NCBI RefSeq assembly: GCF_001894825.1
Contig: NZ_BCWY01000002.1
Coordinates: 124,001-188,000, forward strand
DNA length: 64,000 bases
Direction: 5' to 3'
DNA from: Rhodococcus jostii NBRC 16295
Lineage (GTDB): Bacteria; Actinomycetota; Actinomycetes; Mycobacteriales; Mycobacteriaceae
Shown: positions 8,635 to 34,228 of the stretch, one piece after another
Position numbering within the stretch: the first letter of the stretch is position 1
How the letters are laid out: each line of letters starts with the position of its first letter
Notes under the pieces: generated by a model
The model's input: the letters and a program-made list of their open reading frames with translations, nothing else
Databases searched by the model: none
Told to the model about the DNA's origin: nothing
Position numbers and translations under genes: made by a program

Positions 8635-8795
8635 GGCATGTCTCCCAATCCCCATTTCGGCGCTCCTGGCGCCCAATCGCCGCCCTGCTGCGTTGTCGTC
8701 GGCGCCGATACAACAGCGGTATCGGCTTCTCCTCCGCCTTGCCGGACGACGATTGTTTCGCCAGGTGCATCCGAGAGGGATTGGGAGACACGCCC
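8634..8795. repeat. 162-bp long imperfect palindrome
   Basis: Outer arms GGGCATGTCTCCCAATCCC (8634-8652) and its near-complement (8777-8795) match at 18 of 19 bases. The exact centre carries a perfect 8-bp stem, GCCGATAC (8704-8711) with GTATCGGC (8719-8726), around a 7-base loop. Blocks CCTGGCG and CAATCG between the arms also recur in inverted order, so the whole segment can fold as one long hairpin. It starts at the GGDEF stop codon and may end that transcript, or it may be a MITE-like or structured-RNA element. No coding frame fits it. Confidence 0.75.
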
Positions 8796-9013
8796 TTGGT
8801 TGCTGGGCGTCTGCCGCCCGAAAACGGTGTGGTGAGGGGTCCGACGTCCTCACCGACGCGCGGTATGTTTACGTGCTCCAAGGCCGCTTCGGGACCGGTT
8901 CTACGCGGCAAATGCGCTCCACGATGCGAGGGACACGCGTTCGGGGACGTTGAACTCGAATTGCCGCTGTGATAACTCGCACCTGTGAAGTTGCTGGCAA
9001 CCGGGTTGTTGCT
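8796..9013. other. Leader and promoter region before the NRPS gene
   Basis: No convincing gene is seen between the palindrome and the iron box. Codon bias is lost in all frames. The segment presumably holds the NRPS promoter. I could not place -35/-10 hexamers with confidence. Confidence 0.4.
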
Positions 9014-9032
9014 GGTGGGTAGCCTAACCTAA
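9014..9032 (+). promoter_or_regulatory. IdeR iron box before the NRPS gene
   Basis: The 19-mer GGTGGGTAGCCTAACCTAA matches the IdeR/DtxR consensus TTAGGTTAGSCTAACCTAA at 15 of 19 positions. Its right half, AGCCTAACCTAA, is perfect. It ends 55 bases before the ATG chosen for the NRPS. In actinobacteria IdeR with Fe(II) represses siderophore genes from such sites, so iron repression of the NRPS is expected. Confidence 0.8.
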
Positions 9033-9087
9033 ACTCCTCGGGTGCCCGTCGTTGGACGGGCACTCTCGACGGACGATCGGATCCCCC

Positions 9088-25857
<16,770 letters not shown>

Positions 25858-25936
25858 TCAAGAGTGATTTAGATCGCAGTTCCGGGGCGGAGTTCGCCGC
25901 CGCGGGAGCCGGAAGTACTTGGTACTGTGCTCGAAA

Positions 25937-25955
25937 TAAGGATAGGCTTCACTAT
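25937..25955 (+). promoter_or_regulatory. Candidate IdeR iron box before the monooxygenase gene
   Basis: TAAGGATAGGCTTCACTAT matches the iron-box consensus at about 13 of 19 positions, including the central ATAGGCT-like block. It lies in the 163-base gap between the NRPS stop and the monooxygenase start. This suggests the monooxygenase-MbtH pair has its own iron-controlled promoter besides readthrough from the NRPS. Confidence 0.55.
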
Positions 25956-26020
25956 CTTTTCGAAGGCAGAGACGGCGGCTGGGTCGGGTGCGGCGCGGCG
26001 TCGAGGACGGACAACGAGCT

Positions 26021-27367
26021 ATGAGTGAATCGCCGGAAACGGTCGGTACAGATCTCCCAGTGCGAGATGTCGTGGGTGTCGGGTTCGGTCCCGCTAACCT
26101 CGCCCTGGCCATCGCCATCGAGGAACATAACGCGGAGTGCCCCCCACGCGAGCGGATCAGTGCGCAGTTCTTCGAGAGGCAGGATCGATTCGGGTGGCAT
26201 CCCGGGATGCTGCTCGACGGCGCGACGATGCAGATCGCGTTTCCCAAGGACCTGGTGACGTTCCGGAATCCGCGTAGCGCATTCACGTTCTTCAACTACC
26301 TTTTCGATCAGGGTCGCCTCGTCGACTTCGTCAATCACCAGACCTTCTTCCCGACGCGCCACGAGTTTCACGACTACCTGCAGTGGGCGGGACGTCGAGT
26401 GGACGCTGACGTGCGGTACGGCACCGCAGTGGAGACGGTACGCGGAATTCGCGGCGACGACGGGGTGATCGACCGCTTCGAGGTCCGCGCCGCCGACGGC
26501 ACCGCGGTGATCGCGCGCAACGTGGTGATGGGGGCCGGACTGCGGGAGCGAATCCCCGAGTGGGCCAATCCCTCTGCGCGCTGCTTCCACAACCATCAGT
26601 TCCTGTTCCGGCTCGGTGAGATGCCGGACCCGGTCCACCACCGGTTCGTCGTCCTCGGGGCGGGGCAGAGCGCCGCCGAGATCGTGCAGTACCTGCACGC
26701 CAACTACCCCGAAGCCGAAGTCCACAGCGTCTTCTCGCGTTACGGGTACAGCCCGGCAGACGACAGTCCGTACGCCAACCGCATCTTCGATCCGGAGGCG
26801 GTGGACGATCTCCACGGCGCCCCCGAGGCCGAACGCCTGCGACTCCTGGATGTCCATAGGAGTACTAACTATTCGGTGGTCGACATCGAACTCATCAACG
26901 AGCTCTACGCGACCGAATATCAGGAACGGGTGCGGGGACGTCGCCGCCTCTTCATGCGCCGCGCGTCGGAGATCGTCGCCGTCGACGAGACTTCGGACGG
27001 AATCGAGGTGGCGGTACGCAGCGGCGTGGACGGTCTCACCGACACTCTCTCTTGCGACGCACTGATTCTGGCCACCGGATTCACCCCGGCGCCCCTCGAA
27101 CCTCTGCTCGGCGATCTCGCGCCGAAAACCCACCCACCACGTGAAGTGGGCCGCGATTACCGATTGGCGGTTTCACCGGACGTCACAGCGGGAATCTATC
27201 TGCAGGGCGGCACTGAGAAAACGCACGGAATCACGTCGTCGCTCCTGTCGAATGTGGCCGTGCGGGCGGGAGAGATCGTTACATCTGTCGTAACAAGGCG
27301 TGGCCGCGACGGCACGCTTGCTAGTGTGAACGCACAGGACACGTATGCGACAAGCGAGGCGAGATGA
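26021..27367 (+). CDS. L-ornithine N5-monooxygenase (SidA/PvdA/CchB family)
   Basis: A flavin- and NADPH-dependent hydroxylase that turns L-ornithine into N5-hydroxyornithine, the first step of hydroxamate building. 448 residues from ATG 26021. The FAD motif [10 protein letters not shown] is near the N-terminus, the substrate-side motif [10 protein letters not shown] follows, the NADPH motif [11 protein letters not shown] is central, and the closing ATGFTP is near residue 345. It sits downstream of the NRPS with a candidate iron box between them, and overlaps MbtH by 4 bases. An upstream GTG at 25988 would add 11 residues but lacks support from family alignments. The pairing with an Fmt-like enzyme and the DMENLGLINK module makes the assignment strong. 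Confidence 0.93.
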   Translation: MSESPETVGTDLPVRDVVGVGFGPANLALAIAIEEHNAECPPRERISAQFFERQDRFGWHPGMLLDGATMQIAFPKDLVTFRNPRSAFTFFNYLFDQGRLVDFVNHQTFFPTRHEFHDYLQWAGRRVDADVRYGTAVETVRGIRGDDGVIDRFEVRAADGTAVIARNVVMGAGLRERIPEWANPSARCFHNHQFLFRLGEMPDPVHHRFVVLGAGQSAAEIVQYLHANYPEAEVHSVFSRYGYSPADDSPYANRIFDPEAVDDLHGAPEAERLRLLDVHRSTNYSVVDIELINELYATEYQERVRGRRRLFMRRASEIVAVDETSDGIEVAVRSGVDGLTDTLSCDALILATGFTPAPLEPLLGDLAPKTHPPREVGRDYRLAVSPDVTAGIYLQGGTEKTHGITSSLLSNVAVRAGEIVTSVVTRRGRDGTLASVNAQDTYATSEAR

Positions 27368-27615
27368 GCACCAATCCATTCGATGACGAAGAAGGCCGCT
27401 TCTACGTGCTGGTGAACGACGAGGACCAGCACTCACTGTGGCCCACGTTCTCTGAGGTGCCGGCAGGCTGGCGTGTGGTTTTCGGCGAGGAAAGCCGGGC
27501 CGCGTGCCTCGAGTACGTGGAGAAGAACTGGACCGACATGCGCCCGAAGAGCCTGCGTGAGGCCATGGAGGCCGACGAGAAGTCGGGCGGTCGGCACAGC
27601 GTCGACAAGAGCTGA
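27364..27615 (+). CDS. MbtH-like NRPS adenylation chaperone
   Basis: 83 residues with the family hallmarks [33 protein letters not shown] and a WTDMRP end motif. MbtH proteins bind adenylation domains and are needed for their solubility or activity, so this one serves the NRPS upstream. The start ATG overlaps the monooxygenase stop (ATGA), so the two are translationally coupled. The C-terminal tail after WTDMRP is longer than the minimal family core. Confidence 0.95.
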   Translation: MSTNPFDDEEGRFYVLVNDEDQHSLWPTFSEVPAGWRVVFGEESRAACLEYVEKNWTDMRPKSLREAMEADEKSGGRHSVDKS

Positions 27616-27647
27616 CCCTCCGGCGCCCGGCGTTTCGGCGACGATGT

Positions 27648-27692
27648 GGCCGGGACGACCGTCCGGTGAGACACCGGCGGTCGTTCCCGGCC
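27648..27692. terminator. Hairpin terminator between mbtH-like and ThrE-like genes
   Basis: GGCCGGGACGACCG (27648-27661) pairs with CGGTCGTTCCCGGCC (27678-27692) with one bulged base. It stands between convergent genes, so it can end both transcripts. There is no clear T-run, which is usual in high-GC actinobacteria. Confidence 0.65.
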
Positions 27693-27717
27693 GACATGGC
27701 CGTCATCTGAAACTGCC

Positions 27718-29151
27718 TCAGGCCGCTTTCTGCGTTTCGACCGGCTTCCGCCGCCTCGTTTTGAAAACGGGGCGGCGGATGTCGTCTGTGCGGCGCAGGA
27801 TGCGCGGCCTCCGCAGGGTCCGGGCGATCCATTCACCGAGAGTGACACCTGCGGCGAGAGCGCAACCGATACCGAACGCGGCCAGCAACGAGCTGAGCCC
27901 GATCACCACTTCGTTGTTCAGCAGCGCGTACAGGCCCCGGTACAGCGACAGACCCGGCAGCAGTGGCGTGATACCGGCCACCACGACGACCAGTGGCGGC
28001 GTGAGTGCGCGGCGGGCCATCAGACCACCGGCGAACCCGACCACGGTGGCCGCGAGTGCCGAACCGATGATGGGGCCGATACCGAACTGGTGCGCCACCA
28101 TGTAGACGAGGGCACCGGCGGCGCCGCCGAACCACGCGGCAGTGAGCGCGCGCTGCTCGGCGTAACAGGCCAGCGCATAGAACATCGACGCGAACGCCCC
28201 CGACATCACCAGGACGGGCAGCTGCGTGAGTTCGGTGATCTCCACGTTCACCGGCGGCAGGGTCGAACCCAGCACCCCGGTCAGACGCAACGAGATGGCC
28301 ACGCCGGCGATGATGCCGCCGGTCATCATGACCACTTCGAAGAACCGGGCCGCCGCGGTGATCGGTGCCCCCGTGATGGCGTCCTGCACGGAGCCGACCA
28401 GCGACAGTCCGGACAGCAGCACGACCACACCGGCCGAGATGATCTGCGACGGTCTGATCTCGACACCCAGTTGATCCTGGAACGTATAGAGCGTCGCCGC
28501 CGGGGTGGCCGCCACCAGACCACCCGCCACCTGCTGGAAGAAGAACGGCAGTCCGACCCGGTTCAGGACGCGGTTGACCCGGTAGATCACCATCGTCGTG
28601 AGGAAGGCGACGGACGCGACCAGCACGCCACCACCCATCAACACGGAGATCGACGCGGCCATGGACGCCCAGGCGAGCGTCGCGATCCAGCGGTTGTACG
28701 GGTGCGGCGCCGTCGTGACCGCGGTCAGGGCCTCGTGCGCCTCGCTGGGGGTGACGGCTTCGCGACGGATCCGCCGCGTGAGCCGGTCGACCGCCGCGAG
28801 ACGGGTGAAGTCCATCGAGCGGTAGTGGACGATCCGCATCGTGCTCGCCGGGGGGAGCGTGGGCCCGCGGTACGCCGACAAGACGATGGAGTTGTACGTG
28901 ACATCCACATCGCATTGGGCGAGGCCGTACGTGGCGGCGATGAACTGCACCTGCTCGGCGGTGTCCATCGCGCCGGTGCCGGACGCGAGGAGCACTTCAC
29001 CGACGCGCACGGCGAGGTCGAGTACTTCGGCGACCACCGCGTCGTCGGTGAGGTCGATCGGCTGCAGCGGTGTCGGTGCAGCGGTGACCGCATCGACCGT
29101 TGCGCGCCGGTCGCCGGTGAGACGTTGGAGGGTATCTGTGAGCTTGGCCAT
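27718..29151 (-). CDS. ThrE-like threonine/serine exporter family membrane protein
   Basis: About 477 residues. A soluble N-terminal domain with SGTGAMDTAEQVQF and RGPTLPP-type motifs is followed by about ten hydrophobic segments, including LMGGGVLVASVAFLTTMVIY and GITPLLPGLSLYRGLYAL. This is the fused ThrE architecture known from Corynebacterium glutamicum, which exports threonine and serine. The ATG at 29149-29151 is one base after the stop of the upstream gene, so translation is probably coupled. A TTG six codons further upstream is possible. The true substrate cannot be read from sequence. Confidence 0.82.
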   Translation of the reverse strand: MAKLTDTLQRLTGDRRATVDAVTAAPTPLQPIDLTDDAVVAEVLDLAVRVGEVLLASGTGAMDTAEQVQFIAATYGLAQCDVDVTYNSIVLSAYRGPTLPPASTMRIVHYRSMDFTRLAAVDRLTRRIRREAVTPSEAHEALTAVTTAPHPYNRWIATLAWASMAASISVLMGGGVLVASVAFLTTMVIYRVNRVLNRVGLPFFFQQVAGGLVAATPAATLYTFQDQLGVEIRPSQIISAGVVVLLSGLSLVGSVQDAITGAPITAAARFFEVVMMTGGIIAGVAISLRLTGVLGSTLPPVNVEITELTQLPVLVMSGAFASMFYALACYAEQRALTAAWFGGAAGALVYMVAHQFGIGPIIGSALAATVVGFAGGLMARRALTPPLVVVVAGITPLLPGLSLYRGLYALLNNEVVIGLSSLLAAFGIGCALAAGVTLGEWIARTLRRPRILRRTDDIRRPVFKTRRRKPVETQKAA

Positions 29152-29152
29152 A

Positions 29153-29533
29153 CTACGTGTCGGAGACAAGATCTTTCTCGGTCAAATCGGTAGCGGAGAG
29201 TGCAGACTCGAGTGTCTCGTGGCGGAACGTGGAGATGACCTGATCGTGGACGACACGGAATGCAGAGGCCAGGATACGCGTCTCTTCCGGGTCCGTGGTC
29301 CACGTGGCCTCCTGTTCGACCACCAGCACACCGTCGAAGTAATACATTCGCCTCGGAACCAGCGTGATGCCCGCCGTCGACGCCCAGTCCCGGAGCGCCT
29401 GCAGACCCTGAGTGGCGCCTTTCGGCCCACCCATTTCGATGTCGTCACTCGACAGTGACAGCAGGGTGTCGATGTCGCCGGAGTTGAGGGCGTCGTGCCA
29501 AGCGAGGACAGTGGCGATCTCCGAGGTACTCAT
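29153..29533 (-). CDS. SnoaL/NTF2-like small protein
   Basis: 126 residues from ATG 29531-29533, opening MSTSEIATVLAWHDALNSGD with a typical NTF2-fold first helix, then alternating strands containing RMYYFDGVLVVEQEATW. The fold occurs in isomerases, epoxide hydrolases and non-catalytic ligand binders, so the role is open. It directly precedes the ThrE-like gene, with stop and start separated by one base, so the pair forms a unit. Confidence 0.7.
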   Translation of the reverse strand: MSTSEIATVLAWHDALNSGDIDTLLSLSSDDIEMGGPKGATQGLQALRDWASTAGITLVPRRMYYFDGVLVVEQEATWTTDPEETRILASAFRVVHDQVISTFRHETLESALSATDLTEKDLVSDT

Positions 29534-29605
29534 GGCTTCAACGCTATCCAATGTGGGCGGAAGTGGCCGACGTTCCCGCAATGGATATGATGGGCGCGCG
29601 TGTCC

Positions 29606-29680
29606 GCCTCCTTAGCTCAGTGGTAGAGCACTCGCCTTGTAAGCGAGCGGTCGTCAGTTCAATCCTGACAGGAGGCTCCA
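29606..29680 (+). tRNA. tRNA-Thr (anticodon TGT)
   Basis: A 75-base cloverleaf: acceptor GCCTCCT pairs with AGGAGGC, the D-arm is AGCTCAGTGGTAGAGC, the anticodon stem CTCGC/GCGAG encloses loop CTTGTAA, and the T-arm contains GTTCAATCC. The CCA end is encoded (29678-29680). The anticodon TGT reads Thr ACA codons. Confidence 0.95.
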
Positions 29681-29700
29681 CCGCGGATTTGTCACCGCGC

Positions 29701-29738
29701 ACAGAGGGCCACCTTCCTCCCGGAAGGTGGCCCTCTGT
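29701..29738 (+). terminator. Rho-independent-type terminator after tRNA-Thr
   Basis: A perfect 17-bp stem, ACAGAGGGCCACCTTCC with its complement, closes a 4-base loop 20 bases after the tRNA. The position fits termination of the tRNA transcript. Confidence 0.85.
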
Positions 29739-29822
29739 CGTTTCCGCGCTCACCCCTGGGGTGGTCCGATCGTCACCCTGGGGTCCCTGTCTCCGAGCCC
29801 ACCGGTCATTGACGATGGGTTC

Positions 29823-30029
29823 ATGCAAGTGAATGCGTGCAGGTCGGCGGTACTGGACGCGGTCGAGGCGCTGCCGGCCCTCGAAAGGGAGACGCTCGCC
29901 CTCGTGTACTACCGGGGAATGTCCTGCGACGAGGTGGCGGTGACGATGAAGACCACCGTCGACGTCGTCCGGGACCGGCTCCACGAGGGCTCGCGCACCC
30001 TGCTCGCCGGTGTCGGCGGCGGACTCTGA
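29823..30029 (+). CDS. Stand-alone sigma-70 region 4-like small protein
   Basis: 68 residues that look like the C-terminal DNA-binding domain of an ECF sigma factor: ALPALERETLALVYYRGMSC followed by a helix-turn-helix and a closing RDRLHEGSRTLL. There is no region 2, so it cannot act as a full sigma factor. It may be a remnant, a DNA-binding modulator, or part of a split sigma. The ribosome site before ATG 29823 is weak. It ends 4 bases from the 3' end of the convergent lipase gene. Confidence 0.5.
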   Translation: MQVNACRSAVLDAVEALPALERETLALVYYRGMSCDEVAVTMKTTVDVVRDRLHEGSRTLLAGVGGGL

Positions 30030-30033
30030 CCCG

Positions 30034-31446
30034 TCACGTGCCGATCGGCTGACCGAGCAGGCTCGCGAGCGTGTTTCCGACGATCGACGACCACACGGGC
30101 CACGTCTTCTGGTCGAGAGCCATCGACCCCACGTCGTGGGTGGTGCACCCGGCGTCGGCCGGAACCCCGTCGAAACGGTCCCGCAGCCACATCAGTGCGC
30201 TCGCCGCGGCGATCGGTTCGAGCGACAGGTGCTCGCTGGCGTGGTCGCGGGTGTAGGTCACTCGGGCGTTCGGGTCCTGGCAGTAGGTGTCGACCAGGGT
30301 GTCGACCGGCCCGACCGGCACCAGCCAGTCCGGGTTCGCCTGGAACATGAACATCGGAACGTCCGGCACGCGGTGGCCCATCTTCGTCCGGTCGAGAACC
30401 GATTCGACCACCGGATCGCGCAGCGGGTCGCCGCTCAGGCTGTCGAACAGGCCCCTCAGATTCGCGAACGGCAGCAGGGCCGACTGATAGCTGACGCACA
30501 GGTTGCTCTTGGCGGCCAGGAGCTCCTTGCCGAGTGGGTTCAGATGATTGTCGAGATAGTCCGCGAGCTCGGGGTAGTCCCGGCTCACCCCGAATACGCC
30601 CCCCAGCACGATTCCGGCACCGAGATTGCTGTCCGCGAGATCGACCAGGGCGCCGAGGTCCGCGGGGATGCCGCCTTCGGCCGCGCCGACGACGTTCAGG
30701 TCCGGCGCGTAGCTCGCGTGGAGTTCGGCGGCGTGCCCGGTCGCGATCGCGCCTCCGGAGTAGCCCATCAACCCGACCGGAGTGTGCCGGCCCGTCAGGC
30801 CCAGCGGATCGAAGTTCTCCGCCGCACGGATTCCGTCCAGGGTGATGCGGCCCGCGAGGGGACCGGCCGCATACGCGGCGTTCGGACCCTGGTGATCCGG
30901 CATCACGACGGCCCAGCCCTGGGCGAGTGCGGCCTGGGCCTCGAGGAACTGCAGCGGTGCCACGATCTGACCGGTGAGCAGTGCGGGCACCGACCACTGC
31001 TGCAGTGCGTACGAGGCGGCGCAGTACTTGCCGAGCGAGTCCTCCGCAGGCTGGAGCGAGAGCAGATTGCGGACGCCGGCGATCGTGCCCCGGGGCTTGA
31101 CGACCGTCGCGACCGCGGGGATCGGCTCGTCCCGCGAATTGTTGGAGCGGTACGACAGCTGCCACGCGTCGACGTCGACCGGAAGCACCGACAGGTTCGC
31201 GAGGCGCACTTCGCGGGCCGCGATGATCTCGCCCGGCTCGGCTGCCGCGACCACGTCGGCCGGCGGTTCGTAGAAGGCTCGGTCGGCATCGGGCCACGCC
31301 GGAACGACCGGGGCGGGCTGCACGTCCACCGAATTTCCGTCGTCGGCGGGAGCCCCGATCGCGGGTGCGGCAACGGCGAGCTGACAGCTCGCCAGCACCG
31401 CTCCCGCCAGCAGTATCCGGCGTCGCAGCGCCCTCGATCTGGTCAT
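30034..31446 (-). CDS. Secreted lipase (LIP family, alpha/beta hydrolase)
   Basis: 470 residues with an N-terminal signal peptide: Arg-rich start, then LLAGAVLASCQLAVAAPAIG, with cleavage likely after the Ala-rich end. The nucleophile motif is GYSGGA near residue 215, and conserved features include PDHQGP and FQANPDWLVPV. The family (secretory lipases of actinomycetes and fungi) hydrolyses triglycerides or other esters outside the cell. A TetR gene lies upstream on the same strand with a palindrome between them. It converges with the small region-4 protein. Confidence 0.85.
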   Translation of the reverse strand: MTRSRALRRRILLAGAVLASCQLAVAAPAIGAPADDGNSVDVQPAPVVPAWPDADRAFYEPPADVVAAAEPGEIIAAREVRLANLSVLPVDVDAWQLSYRSNNSRDEPIPAVATVVKPRGTIAGVRNLLSLQPAEDSLGKYCAASYALQQWSVPALLTGQIVAPLQFLEAQAALAQGWAVVMPDHQGPNAAYAAGPLAGRITLDGIRAAENFDPLGLTGRHTPVGLMGYSGGAIATGHAAELHASYAPDLNVVGAAEGGIPADLGALVDLADSNLGAGIVLGGVFGVSRDYPELADYLDNHLNPLGKELLAAKSNLCVSYQSALLPFANLRGLFDSLSGDPLRDPVVESVLDRTKMGHRVPDVPMFMFQANPDWLVPVGPVDTLVDTYCQDPNARVTYTRDHASEHLSLEPIAAASALMWLRDRFDGVPADAGCTTHDVGSMALDQKTWPVWSSIVGNTLASLLGQPIGT

Positions 31447-31466
31447 GTCGTCCTCCCCGGCCCGAA

Positions 31467-31486
31467 GTGAGACGTCCGTGTCTCAC
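31467..31486. promoter_or_regulatory. TetR operator-like palindrome upstream of the lipase
   Basis: GTGAGAC and GTCTCAC separated by six bases (GTCCGT) lie 21-40 bases before the lipase start and after the TetR stop. This is a natural operator for the adjacent TetR protein. The link is inferred from position. Confidence 0.5.
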
Positions 31487-31547
31487 TTTGAGAGCAGACC
31501 CTAGATCACGCGTGATGCGTATCGCAATACTGGCGAGTAAGTTCGGC

Positions 31548-32183
31548 TCAGGACTGGTCGGTGACCAGCGCGATGAGCATCGTGCTCAGGACGTCCACCA
31601 GGATCGACGCGGCCGGCCGGGGGGAGGCGGTGCTCCAGTGGTGGGCGAGGTCGTTGACCGCGCCGATGAACGCGATCGACACCATCGCGAACCGCTCGGG
31701 CGGGTCGACGACGCCGCCGTCGATGGTGCGGGTGACCGCTTCGAAGAGTTGTGCCCACTGACGCCGGCGCTCGAGGCGGTACTGCTCGACCCGGGGGCCT
31801 GCCCCGACCACCTCCACGAAGATGATCTTCGCCCGCCGCTCGTCCGTGCCGACCGATTCGATGTAGGCCGTCATGACGGTGCCGGCGACGGTCCGCGGAT
31901 CGCGCGAGGGCGCCGCCTCGTTCGCGGCGAGCACCGCGTCCCGGGCCTCGTCCTGAATCGTGTCGTAGAGAGCGAGCAGGATCTCCTCGCGGCTGCCGAA
32001 CTCCTCGTAGAACTGGCGACGCGACAGTCCGGCGTGGGCGCAGATGTCGCTGATCGAACTGTGGGCGTAGGACTTCTCCGCGAAGACCGACAGGGCGGAT
32101 TCGAGGAACCGGGCCCGGCGGGCCACGCGACGTTCGGCAACCGGCTGGCCGCTGTACGTCCGGTTCGATTCAGCTCTGACCAC
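31548..32183 (-). CDS. TetR-family regulator, probably of the secreted lipase
   Basis: 211 residues from a GTG start. The N-terminal helix-turn-helix spans about residues 22-68: ARFLESALSVFAEKSY, then SISDICAHAGLSRRQFYEEF. The C-terminal ligand domain is variable, as is usual. It lies directly upstream of the lipase gene on the same strand, with a 20-bp palindrome between them. A role as repressor of the lipase gene, or of itself, is inferred from context only. Confidence 0.85.
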   Translation of the reverse strand: MVRAESNRTYSGQPVAERRVARRARFLESALSVFAEKSYAHSSISDICAHAGLSRRQFYEEFGSREEILLALYDTIQDEARDAVLAANEAAPSRDPRTVAGTVMTAYIESVGTDERRAKIIFVEVVGAGPRVEQYRLERRRQWAQLFEAVTRTIDGGVVDPPERFAMVSIAFIGAVNDLAHHWSTASPRPAASILVDVLSTMLIALVTDQS

Positions 32184-32226
32184 GTTCTCGAGCCTACGGT
32201 CACGGTCGGCGCGGTCCCGTCTCGGC

Positions 32227-34119
32227 TCACATCAGTTCGCGCATCCGCTCGTGCAGGATGATGCGCCCGGCGGCCTCGATCAGCGCGAGGTGGGAGAACG
32301 CCTGCGGAAAATTACCGAGATGGCGGCCGGTGCTCGTGTCGAATTCTTCGGCGTACAGCCCGAGGGGAGAGGACACGCTGAGCAGGCGCTCCATCAAATC
32401 GGTCGCCTCCTGTGTCTGTTCGACCACGGTCAGTGCCGAGACCAGCCAGAACGAGCAGATCAGGAAACTGCCTTCCTTGCCCGACAATCCGTCGTCGGTT
32501 TCGCCGGTGCGGTAGCGCAGGACGAATCCGTCCTCGGTGAGATCGTTCGCGATCGCGTCGACGGTGGCCCGCAGGCGTTCGTCCCCTCGGGGGAGGAACC
32601 CGAACACGGCGGCGAGCAGGGTCGACGCGTCCAGCGCCTCGGTGTCGTAGTGCTGGCGCAACACGCCCTTCTTCACACCGTGCTCGAGGATGTCGGCCCG
32701 GATCTCTTCGGCGGTGGCACGCCACGTTTCCTCGGCCACGCGGTCGCCGCGGATCCCCGCAATCTTCGACGCCCGGTCGAGCGCCACCCAGCACATCAGC
32801 TTCGACGACACGTAGTGCTGCGGCGCGCCGCGGGCCTCCCAGATTCCCTGATCGGGGTTGCGCCACACCGCGGACGCGCACGTCGCCTGCTGCTGCACGA
32901 GCGGCCACAGGCGGCGGGGGAGGCGTTTGCTGCGGACCGTGTGCAACAGGATCGAATCCAGGACGGCGCCGAACACGTCGTTCTGCCGCTGGTCGAACGC
33001 GCCGTTGCCGATTCGGACGGGACGCGCGCCCGCGTAGCCGGACAGGTCGTCCCGGGTGGACTCCGTCAGGTCGCGGCTGCCGTCGATGCCGTACATGATC
33101 TGCAGTGCGCCATCGGTATTCGACTCGAGGTCGGCGACGAACTGCATGAACTCGTCGGCCTCCCAATCGAGATTCAGGTAGTGCAGGGCCTGCAGCGTGA
33201 ACGTGGAGTCCCGCATCCAGGTGTACCGGTAGTCCCAATTGCGTTCGCCTCCCGGGGTTTCCGGAAGGGAGGTCGTCAGAGCTGCGACGGTGGCGCCGGT
33301 CGGCATGTAGGTGAGGCCCTTGATCGTCAGGGCGGAACGCTGGATCGCCTCACGCCACCGGTGGTCGGGAAAACGCGCGTGACTGAACCACCGACGCCAG
33401 AACTCCGTCGTCGCATCGAGTTGCCCGGCAGCCTCTTCCACAGTTTGCGGTGCCACGAGATCCGCCGCCCACGTCAGGGCGCAGTACAGCGTCTCGCCCT
33501 TCTCCAGCACATGGCGGGCACGAACGCGCCCCCCTTCGATGCCGAGTGCCATGTCGGTCTGCAGGCGCAGGGTCTGACCCGCGCCGCTCGCGTCTGCGGT
33601 GTGCCGGCTGCCGCCCACGAGAACCCACTCCGCCGGTGTGCGCCCGTAGTCGAACACCGGCTCGCACACCAACTCCACCTCCACGCTGCCGTCGAGACAG
33701 GTGACCGTGCGAACCAGCATGTGGTCGGCGTCCTCGTCCGCGGGCGGACGGGTGTGGGGAGTGACGGTGTCCTCTCCCTTGCTCGGTCCCATCGTCAGCG
33801 CACTCCGCACGTTCACCCAGCCTGTCGGCGTGTTCCACACCACCGAAATGGTGTTGCTGCCCGGCTCGTACTGCCGGGACGCCGGAACGTTGAGGCCGAA
33901 CGGCCCGATCCGGAACATGCCTGCCTCGCGGTCGAGGAGGGAACCGAACACACTGGGCGAGTCGAAACGGGGCACGCACAGCCAATCGACGGAACCGTCG
34001 GGAGCGACCAGCGCGCCGGTGTGACAGTTCGAGAGGAACGCGTAGTCCGCGATCGGCGGAAACGGCGACGGTGCCGCCGCGCTCTGGGGTGCGGCGTCGT
34101 CTTCCGAGGCAGTCGTCAC
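32227..34119 (-). CDS. GH15 trehalase (mycobacterial type)
   Basis: 630 residues of GH15 glucoamylase fold. An N-terminal beta domain opens with IADYAFLSNCHTGALVAPDG and DWLCVPRFDSPS. The alpha/alpha barrel follows with NWDYRYTWMRDS, the GIWE acid, and a C-terminal LYAEEFD base region. In mycobacteria this family hydrolyses trehalose to two glucoses. Another alpha-glucoside hydrolysis is possible, since the family is broad. It has no signal peptide, so it is intracellular. Together with otsA at the window start it suggests active trehalose turnover. It is on the same strand as the TetR-lipase pair but transcribed separately or upstream of it. Confidence 0.85.
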   Translation of the reverse strand: MTTASEDDAAPQSAAAPSPFPPIADYAFLSNCHTGALVAPDGSVDWLCVPRFDSPSVFGSLLDREAGMFRIGPFGLNVPASRQYEPGSNTISVVWNTPTGWVNVRSALTMGPSKGEDTVTPHTRPPADEDADHMLVRTVTCLDGSVEVELVCEPVFDYGRTPAEWVLVGGSRHTADASGAGQTLRLQTDMALGIEGGRVRARHVLEKGETLYCALTWAADLVAPQTVEEAAGQLDATTEFWRRWFSHARFPDHRWREAIQRSALTIKGLTYMPTGATVAALTTSLPETPGGERNWDYRYTWMRDSTFTLQALHYLNLDWEADEFMQFVADLESNTDGALQIMYGIDGSRDLTESTRDDLSGYAGARPVRIGNGAFDQRQNDVFGAVLDSILLHTVRSKRLPRRLWPLVQQQATCASAVWRNPDQGIWEARGAPQHYVSSKLMCWVALDRASKIAGIRGDRVAEETWRATAEEIRADILEHGVKKGVLRQHYDTEALDASTLLAAVFGFLPRGDERLRATVDAIANDLTEDGFVLRYRTGETDDGLSGKEGSFLICSFWLVSALTVVEQTQEATDLMERLLSVSSPLGLYAEEFDTSTGRHLGNFPQAFSHLALIEAAGRIILHERMRELM

Positions 34120-34228
34120 GTTCGCGGCCCTCTTCCGGAGTGTTGGCTACCTCCATGCTGCGGATCGCGGCGCGCACGGTCATCACCCTGTTCGGGTGAC
34201 CGGTGTCGTATCGACGCCGAATCCCCGC

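Noticed and set aside
6637-8853. A 738-codon antisense frame over the hydrolase and GGDEF genes
   Set aside because: It covers two genes with clear domains on the other strand and an intergenic palindrome, and shows no protein motif.
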